Assembly: GCA_035578175.1 (NCBI GenBank)
Contig: JAQMRL010000006.1
Coordinates: 64,712,001 to 64,776,000 of the forward strand
Source of the DNA: Catonia carolina
Taxonomy: Eukaryota > Arthropoda > Insecta > Hemiptera > Achilidae
Length of the DNA stretch: 64,000 bases
Reading direction: 5' to 3'
In this document: in pieces, positions 56,740 to 64,000 of the stretch
How positions within the stretch are numbered: the stretch's first letter is position 1
Layout of the letters: every line of letters starts with the position of its first letter
Notes under the pieces: generated by a model
What the model was told of the DNA's origin: nothing
What the model saw: the letters and a program-made list of their open reading frames with translations, nothing else
Databases searched by the model: none
Program-made: the position numbers and the translations under genes

Positions 56740-56935
56740 GTTATGAAAAATTTCGCGCACTACACATAATCCTTATGAGGGACTCGGTGATCGGGATGCA
56801 ACCCGCAGTACAGGGACTCTTCGGCGCAGACCTGGGTAATGCAGTTGTCGTCCTCGGTATGGGCGACAATTCGGCGGTGATGGCGATGAACTTGGCTTTA
56901 GCGATTTCACTTCGTTGTTTCACTATACGCTATAC
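56740..56935. other. GC-rich coding-like island, unidentified
   Basis: About 190 bp of balanced to GC-rich sequence in very AT-rich surroundings, open on both strands. The plus frame gives MRDSVIGMQPAVQGLF and GADLGNAVVVLGMGDNSAV. The minus frame gives AKFIAITAELSPIPRTTTAL continuing PRSAPKSPCTAGCIPITES. Composition and alanine/proline content differ from the noise frames elsewhere. It could be an exon fragment, a captured gene piece or unrecognised transposon sequence. No splice sites could be assigned with confidence. Confidence 0.35.
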
Positions 56936-57099
56936 ACGCCGTCTTTTCAGTCTAATACTTCATCATTATTACTGTCATTATTTATTATTTATTTGTAATT
57001 TTTATCAAATCCAATATTTAATTATTCGTTTAGCACATCATGTAAAAATTTGTTATAGTTCTCAAATGACTTTAATTTGACCGAGCACCGGCTGAACTA

Positions 57100-59660
57100 A
57101 TGCGTTAATGAAAACATTAACATTAATTATTTTTAAATTTATCTTCCGACCTTTTTATTTTCATGAAAGCAAACTGTTCAACGTTACGGCGATATTTTTA
57201 AGGTCAAAATGCAAATTAAAATACAAAGAATATTCAAAATATTACAAAATATCCTCGGGAATTGTTTTCAAAAAATAAAAATAAGTAATTTAAGTCAATC
57301 GCAGCACTATGTATCCCACAATGAATGCACTCAAAGTCACACAATGAAGTATCGCACTATATCACGCGTATGCGGCACGACATGACTATTGCCATGTTGA
57401 AATTTCCACTAAGTACTTCACTATAAGTTAGAAAAATTACAAAATCGAAAATACGTGTTACACGCATTAGATCTCAAGGCGGACTCTCCTAGATTCTTGG
57501 TGCAAAACAGTTTTATGATCTAAAAATTCCCTAACGATACCAATTCTAGCACCCGAATTCTCGTATTTACCTTGGTTGATAATTTTAACAAATTTGCTTA
57601 AAACATGTTTTAGATTATTGAATACGCTATAACTAACCTTCAAAATATTAGAAAGGCATCATGGGTAAAGTTTCTGGCACTTACAAACATTATAAATATT
57701 TTTAAAATGTAATTACAGATTTTAAAAACTACCCTCTTTTATCGGGAAAATTAAGATTTATAGGTTGGTCATACACTCAGAACCAATTTCATTCCCCACC
57801 AACCGGTTAATTTTCTCAAAATCGAAAATTTTGGATTTCAGCGTCCGGAGTGGTGTCAAAATTTTCAGCTCTTTCTGCTGAATCCAATGCTTTTTATCCG
57901 AAGTAAATCGCTTCGTCGGTTCAAATTTTATCACGTCTTGAAAAACACCAATAAATGTATCCATAAAGTCGGATTAATGCCGACGAGAAATTTGTAAAAA
58001 ATAACTTGAAATTTAGCGTGTGCAACTAAAGTGATGCACGAAATTACTTTAGATTCTGAAAACACACATGTGAGTATTAGTCCCATGTGGAAATTGTAAC
58101 TGGTTCGTTAATTATTAACTAATTAGTAAATTTGCAAAATGCGGAAAAATACGTCAAAATAAAACTTTAATAAAATCTGAACGACGACGAATTTTAACAA
58201 TCTAAAATTATTTTTCTATTTCCCAACATGTGGACTCTTCGATTCCACACTCACACATACCATATCTTAATCGATTAATGAGTAATTAAATTAAATGTTG
58301 GAGAGGGTTCTCCCATTTGAATAACATGTAAATGATTTTTATTTTGGCTGATTTCAGCCGCTGAAATGCCTTAAATTTAAAATTTCTCTTAATGAAATAT
58401 GCTCATCTGAGTAGTATCTAAAGGCTAGTGTGAATTGATTTACAAAAATATCATTCATTCTCTTATAATTAGCGATCTAAACATTGCTGTATTTAACATA
58501 GGTTTATTAACTTATTCAGCTAAAAACGGTTTAAATTTACGGATTTTCGTGCTGTTTAGACTTATTTTAATTAGAATTTCAGCCTGATCACGAATCTGTG
58601 ATCAGAATTTCAGTCCGAGGACTGTAACAAAAATTTCAGTTAAAGAAGCTGGATCCAAAAGTCAGGTAGTGACCCTTACATCTATTGTCTGCTAGTAAGC
58701 CGATATTCGTCGGACCAACTCCTTTGACATGAAATATTACTTTAAGCCTAAAAATTTTTCAACAAAGATAATCGTAATTTGAGGTAAAATTCTCAGTTAC
58801 ACGTAAAATCTTAAATAAAAATATAGGTAAGACCATATAAAACATTAAATTTAAATTACATAAAAATTCTCGAAAACCCGTATTTGGAGATTGCCAGCTT
58901 ATTCTACGGTGTTTCCAGAGCACAACACTTTTTGAATTTTACTTATAACTCAATTTTAACCTGAAATGACAATTTTTACTAAATCATACAAATTTTTCCC
59001 TTGGTGTATTCACAGGAGCATTACAATATTCATATAGACAAGCGAAGGTAACAAAATGGAAAAAATTATTCCTTTTCATTCGAAAATCAATTCCCAAAAA
59101 AAACCGAGCAGCCATGACAAAATTTGAATAAGGAACCACGAAATTTATAAAACTACAGCAATTAGTAGTAAGCGTAATAATAATTATTAGATAAAGTTAA
59201 AAGGTTAAATTCATAGGTAGATAGAATGAAACATTGAAATCCGACGAGGAAACGGAATACAGGCAGGGTTCAGATTAGTTGGTAAGGCATTAATTGTTTG
59301 TCAGACATGGATAAATAAACCCATTCGAATCAATTCTCTGTACCGACTACAACACAACATAATCTAACCACCCGCATTCCAAAAACCCTTTTCGTCAATA
59401 GGGTGGGAGTGAGATAGAATGATTTACAAAAACGGATAGAAACACAGGCTGTAATTATCAACATAGAGGTAGGTATTGAAGTCGTTGTTGCCTTGATTGT
59501 TGCATATTTGTTCACATGTGAACATTATACTGCAATATACTAGTATAGACACAGACACAAGTAGGGTTCAGTAGTGTGTTCATTAGACATGTAATTACAA
59601 ACACACTCTCTAGATTATTCAAGTATTCATTTCGTTCGTTCGTGTTAGTATTACACTCTA
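57100..59660. other. AT-rich sequence, no confident gene
   Basis: A 68-codon minus frame (57758-57964, ATG start: MDTFIGVFQDVIKFEP) is less biased than most frames here but matches nothing I know. TGATCACGAATCTGTGATCA at about 58587 is a short perfect-arm palindrome. Confidence 0.4.
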
Positions 59661-60104
59661 TACCGGGTGAGGCAAAACTCTGGAAACTATTCATAGCTTA
59701 ACAGCTGTTTTTTAATGGCGACGTGAAACTTTTGGGACGTGTTATATTATATGGGTCGATATATTTAACTTTTGATGATAGTAATGCAAATTCTTCCCTT
59801 TTGTAAGGGGTAGCAACTCAAAATTTTTAAATGGCAACCCCTATCATGTGACACATAGTTTAAAAGCTCTCATTAACACGAGAAAAATGAGTTAAAATAA
59901 ATCTCTCTACGATTTTCCCAGTCCAAAATAGCGGAGGTCAAAATTGTAAAAATTTTCCAGATATCCTTAATTTTGAAATTTAATTCAAAATTCATTTATT
60001 TGGAGATATGGCTATTTTTAGAGGCAATTTCACAGATGAATATAAACTGTTTATTCTAATTACGAATTAACAATTACAATTACGAATGAGCTCATTAAGG
60101 CAAT

Positions 60105-60545
60105 TAAATGACTGAATCATTTAAGAACAGAAGAGTTAGACTCTTCTCTTCTTTAGTCCGAATGTTCTGCAATTACTGCTAATGCAGACGGTGAAGGATA
60201 AAATTAATTTTTGTAACGTATAAAAATATGCCGTGCCTGAATGGGATTCGAACCCAAGAGGTTAGAGGTGTAAAGGTTAGAGATTTGAAGAGTTAGAGGT
60301 GTAAAAGTAACACTAATCAGCGTTATCTCCTCTGAAAGTAATGAATTACATTATACAGCGAGACCCAGTGGTGAATGATGTGAAGGTGTCATTTGCAGAG
60401 TGGAAAATATGTGCGTTTCAGAGGGCCCGGCATGTTGATAAGCGAACTTTTCCACTTAGTGAGGAAGGCACGGGTAAACCTCCTCACTCCTCGTTTTACT
60501 TAGTAAAACCTCTACAGGTTCAAACCAGCCTTCCGGCTAATGACC
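60105..60545 (+). mobile_element. Family B retroposon copy B5, inside the MITE
   Basis: 5'-truncated family B (from ATTAAATGACTGAATCATTT). The reading frame at 60341-60610 is preserved (MNYIIQRDPVVNDVKVSFAE, then TFPLSEEGTGKPPHSSFYLV). An S3 SINE fragment interrupts its 5' part, and GAGGTTAGAGGTGTAAA has been locally duplicated. Confidence 0.8.
60130..60258 (-). mobile_element. Family S3 SINE fragment inside B5
   Basis: Minus-strand S3: B box TTGGGTTCGAATCCCATTC, then AGGCACGGCATATTTTTATA and CGTCTGCATTAGCAGT. Sequence similar to AGAGTTAGA on both sides may be its target-site duplication. Confidence 0.7.
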
Positions 60546-60867
60546 CAAACTATAACCTCCAAAAAACTGACAACTTTGAATATCCGCTATTTTGTACAGT
60601 AACTACGTAGAAAGTTTTATTTTATACCATTTTTCTCGTCGTAATGAGGGCTTTTAAACAATGTGTCAAATGACGGACCATTCAAAGTTGCCATTTAAAG
60701 ATTTCGAGTTGCTACATCAAGCCACCCCTACAAAAGGGGTTAATTTGCAATTTTTATCAACAAAAGTTAAATATATCCACACACAACCCGTCCTAAAAAT
60801 TTCACGCCGCCATCTGAAACAGCTTTTAAGCTATGAATAGGTTTTTAAATTTTTGCCTCACCCGGTA

Positions 60868-61338
60868 CTTATATACAAACGCACACCATAATGTGAATTT
60901 TGACAAAAGGGTTCCAGAAAAAAGGGATGGAAAATCAGATGAAAAGTCTATTCATTGGACTCATAAATGAACGATCGAAAGGTAGTTCGTTAGTAGCTAA
61001 ATTGCTACACTTTTTTATCAAAACGTATAAATGAATGAGTATTTCATATCGAAAAATGGGTTCACTAATAAATAACTACTGGAATCAATAGATTTGTAAA
61101 GTAAATAAAATTTATACGCATGAATCTACATAACGAAATTTAATCTGTGTATTAAAAATTTAAACGTAATTTATTCTCTCATTATTAACACTAAAAACAT
61201 TCGGATAACTTATACCATAGGTTTTCAAACGTGTTCGCCCACCACCCACATTGGAAATCAAATTTTTTTTAGCGCCACCAATTTTTTTAAACTTGCCTTC
61301 TGTTAAAAAAAAGTAATTTTAATTGCTATTTTTGAGAT
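60868..61338. other. No feature recognised
   Basis: AT-rich. CAAACGTGTTCGCCCACCAC near 61228 is compositionally unusual but unassigned. Confidence 0.4.
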
Positions 61339-61726
61339 TTTGTTGTTTAGGTCATCAGCCGAAAGGCTGGTTTGAAGCTCTGGAGGCTTTAAGTAAAACG
61401 AGCAGTATGATGGTTTACCGTTGCCTTTCTCACCGAGTGGAAAAGTATGCTTATCAGCATGTCAAACCCTGTGAAAAGTACAAATTTTCCACCCTGCAAA
61501 TGACACCTTCACTTCATTTAACAAAGGGTCTGGCTGTGTAATGAAATTTATTACTCTCAGAGGAGATAACTGTGACAAGTGTCTTTTACACCTTTACTTC
61601 TTCTGTTCTTAAATGCTTCAGTCATATAATATGTTGACCATGTGATAAGAAACAACTATTTTTTTTAGCCCTGGAACTAGTAGATCGAGTGCAAATAATT
61701 TAACACTCAACCTGTCTGTTACAGGA
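61339..61726 (-). mobile_element. Family B retroposon copy B6
   Basis: Complete copy in reverse orientation flanked by an 11-bp target-site duplication ATTTTTGAGAT (61328-61338 and 61727-61737). Tail-side TTTTGTTGTTTAGGTCATCA; 5' end CTCAACCTGTCTGTTACAGG. The family frame is damaged. With B4 it shows that target duplications are 11 bp with unrelated sequences. Confidence 0.85.
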
Positions 61727-61849
61727 ATTTTTGAGATACATACATATTTGGTTCTCGATTTACCATGCTGACGTCTGGTTGGACACTGACGTTAAACATT
61801 AGCGACGACAAAATCCGAATCTTCAAAAAAAGGGTTGAGGGAATTAGTG

Positions 61850-62470
61850 TATTGTATAAAGTAAGGTACCGGTAGGGGAACCGACACGAACATTTCTATC
61901 AAACTCGGTCAACCGATAATAGTAATTTATTCGTGCAATTTAAACCAAAAAATAACCTTATTATCTACATTTTTTTATTCTCTACAAAATAGGTTAAGCG
62001 CGATCTATGTCTGCTGAAATTCTTGTGTTCTCGTGCTTACTTTAACATCAATTACTGATTTTCCGTACTTTTGAAGTTTAACAAAGGTTGATTTTCAATT
62101 TGCGTCATTCACTTATAATTAAAATCAGGTTATGTTTTTCATATTACATTGTTCGTTCATGATTAAACGTAGGTTATATTGTTCATTGGTCTATCAATAA
62201 TCGAGGGTAATATTGATGGAGTGAATTGTAGGGAAAAGCAAAGGTTAGAATATGTAAAGCAAATTACAAAAGATGTAGGGTGTTACATGTATGTAGATAT
62301 AAAACGACTTGCGCAAGATAGAACAACCTAGAGAATTGCATCAAATCAGTCGAGAAACTGATGACAAAAAAAAATCTTTTTCATTATTTACGTGACAAGA
62401 GAAAGTCGTGTAAGTGCTTCAACATAGATTCGTTTGTTTCGTACTACTACCACATGGTAGTAGGTATTTA
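61850..62470 (-). repeat. Family A copy A8 with nested LINE
   Basis: Reverse-oriented family A: CACGAACATTTCTATCAAAC, GGTCAACCG, AGCGCGATCTATGTCTGCTG, AGGTTATATTGTTCATTG. The LINE follows, then CATTATTTACGTGACAAGAG and AAAGTCGTG. Confidence 0.65.
62190..62375 (+). mobile_element. Short 5'-truncated copy of the RTE-like LINE
   Basis: Matches the last 185 bp of the 36.4-kb LINE, from CTATCAATAATCGAGGGTAA to GAAACTGATGAC and an A tail. It sits inside family A copy A8. TTCATT on both sides may be a short target-site duplication. Confidence 0.8.
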
Positions 62471-62475
62471 ATTTT

Positions 62476-63414
62476 AGTTTGAAATGCAAGGAAAACCTTA
62501 TTTTTGCCTTTTCTGATCAGCTATCGCCTTACTAGACCACCTGAACGCCCCAAATTTTCTGTGGGCCTTCCACCGCCCTCCTGAAGTCCTGAACACCACC
62601 ACTTAGGGGTCGTTATCGTTCACTTTGAGAAAGGATGACCTAGATAGTTAAAAACTCGGAAAATTGGTTTTTTTAGGAGCCATACTGAAAAGCTTAGGCA
62701 TTTGCCTCTAAGGATTAACCTAGTGAAGTGGCGAGTCGTAGAAAATTTATATTTCTGACCCTATACGAACATAAATCCTATACGAAGTTTATGAATATAA
62801 ATGTTTATGAACATAAATCCTATATAATTTTGATTTCTTATCCGGGTTCAGTACTTTGTTCTCAATCTGTATTTTCATGAGCGACTCGACAAATTTTACA
62901 ACCGAGTGGCTTAAATTGTGTAATTCTATTGTAAAAATGTGTACTTTAGTAAATTTGTTTGAAGTATAATTAAGTGGCCTCGGTTATTAATGAATACCAT
63001 CCAGGCTGTTGTATTATTTTGCTAATGACGTCACTTGATCTGTATAATTAATTGACTTCCTTGGCCTGGCATGTGGTGTTTCCGTGCGCCTATCCGTTTT
63101 GTTTGTTCAACTGTCTCTTTACCCAACTATTAATTCTCTTTGGCTTATGTTACGGAGAGTCTACAAAACATTGTTATAAAATATTAAAACAATACGGAAA
63201 TGTTGTAGTACGACAAATCTGAGTTATATGCTGAGGGTTTAAAAATAACTAATCCTTTTTAGGAAATGTAAAAAATAGGTACTGATGAATTTCTCTGAGA
63301 ATTAACTTATACCACCCTACTACAGTATTCATAAACGTTTGTGGCTAAAAACATCCTCTTACATTTAAAAAAAAATATTTAAAAGATTCATTAACAGGTT
63401 GATTACAAGCGACT
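62476..63414. other. No feature recognised
   Basis: Mixed composition; nothing recognisable. Confidence 0.4.
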
Positions 63415-63545
63415 ACGGTGGGTTTTGCAACTGAAACGTTGGATTTTGTCATGTTATAATTTCCAAATCCTAGCCAGGTAACGAACCCAGGAACTACACG
63501 TTGTAGGTCAGAGGGGTACCACTACGCTACGGAGGCGGCCCGATT
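63415..63545 (-). mobile_element. Family S2 tRNA-derived SINE, diverged
   Basis: Minus-strand head GGCCGCCTCCGTAGCGTAGT; degenerate B box GGGTTCGTTACCTGGCTAGG; body contains CCCACCGTAG. It is the third S2 copy in the window. Confidence 0.65.
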
Positions 63546-63814
63546 ACCAATCTTAATAGAGCTTCTCTCATAACTTTGTAGCCAACAGCTACAAACAATT
63601 AATAACAATACTTTTTTTCTTTTTAAATTCCGTAAATAGTTAACTATTACTTATCTGTAAGATTTAAACTCCGTACATCAGCTAACAGCTGAGTTCATCA
63701 CTACTACACATACCCGGTGGATTGAATTTGGTTAAATTGAATATAGTACAACCTATCACATCCAGACCCTTCCATATTCGGACGTATCTCTAAACTAATT
63801 TCTGAATGTTGGTT

Positions 63815-64000
63815 TTTTCCGAGGCGGTGAGAAAAAACTCATGTTCACTCCCTCAAGATGGGGGAAGTAGTGTTGGACTCAATTGAGGCGTCCTCGTCCA
63901 ACCCCAAAAAGGCCGCAACTGCCTATCAACCAAAAACCCACCGCCTGGCCACTTGATCCGATATAAGGAAACAACCCCCTCAAATCACCTCCCTCGGAAC
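63815..64000. other. GC-richer segment at window edge
   Basis: The sequence turns CCT/CCA-rich (GGGGGAAGTAGTGTTGGACT, AACCCCAAAAAGGCCGCAAC, AACAACCCCCTCAAATCACC) and runs off the window. It could be the 5' end of another retroelement. No protein motif is visible. Confidence 0.3.

Larger units (their letters stand above)
59663..60865. mobile_element. Long-TIR MITE with two nested elements
   Basis: TA-flanked (59661-59662 and 60866-60867). Ends CCGGGTGAGGCAAAACTC and, from the right, CCGGGTGAGGCAAAAATT. Inverted similarity extends about 250 bp inward (TATTCATAGCTTAACAGCTG against TATTCATAGCTTAAAAGCTG; CATGTGACACATAGTTTAAA against CATTTGACACATTGTTTAAA). Its first bases, CCGGGTGAG, are those of the palindromic element at 6983, so the two probably belong to one transposase specificity group. 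A family B copy occupies the middle. Confidence 0.85.

Noticed and set aside
1..64000. CRISPR array, bacterial operon or viral genome
   Set aside because: No spacer-repeat periodicity, no dense co-directional genes and no viral structural genes. Composition and transposons are those of an animal genome.

Overview
The window is AT-rich, repeat-dense eukaryotic DNA. DD34D mariner transposons, an RTE-like LINE, tRNA-derived SINEs and TA- or TTAA-flanked MITEs point to an arthropod, most likely an insect. The order is not certain; a hemipteran is only a guess. I found no host gene I can name, no rRNA, no convincing functional tRNA gene and no CRISPR array. Nearly everything interpretable is transposon-derived, and every transposase or reverse transcriptase reading frame seen is broken.

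Layout. 0.1-2.1 kb: a LINE tail, a Tc1/mariner-type transposase relic, and a SINE-like element (family B) pierced by a 194-bp MITE. 2.9-5.4 and 12.2-14.1 kb: two diverged copies of one block, both carrying the decayed remains of the same unidentified reading frame. 7.0-8.1 kb: a near-perfect palindromic transposon. 8.8-9.5 kb: a pogo/Tigger-like MITE. 14.6-15.8 and 18.8-20.4 kb: family C, with an ordered 112-bp tandem array. 16-17.5 kb: family A interrupted by a 408-bp MITE. 23.4-24.4 kb: a TTAA-flanked element and a tRNA-like SINE. 32.1-34.6 kb: a LINE nested in a pogo-like MITE, a mariner relic and a SINE. 36.4-39.8 kb: a full-length RTE-like LINE with target-site duplication, the largest coding relic. 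40-43 kb: further LINE and SINE pieces. 43.1-47.5 kb: MITEs and family B copies. 47.6-49.3 kb: a mariner nested in a MITE. 50.7-53.7 kb: a GC-rich palindromic repeat, a LINE with a 14-bp target-site duplication, a tRNA SINE and a second palindromised mariner. 54.9-57 kb: family A, an LTR-like stretch and a GC-rich coding-like island. 59.7-62.5 kb: a long-inverted-repeat MITE with two nested layers, a family B copy and family A with a nested LINE.

The most informative structure is the nesting. Several insertions can be dated relative to one another, and one mariner insertion has its unoccupied paralogous site inside the same window, which fixes its ends to the base. Two unrelated mariner-type elements have both ends built from the 3' end of the parent transposon. 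A roughly 405-bp retroposon family has variable 11-bp target-site duplications, a (CAA)n tail and a reading frame shared between copies.

All repeat family names (A, B, C, M, S1-S3) are local labels given here. Clade names rest on motifs and termini read by eye, not on database searches.
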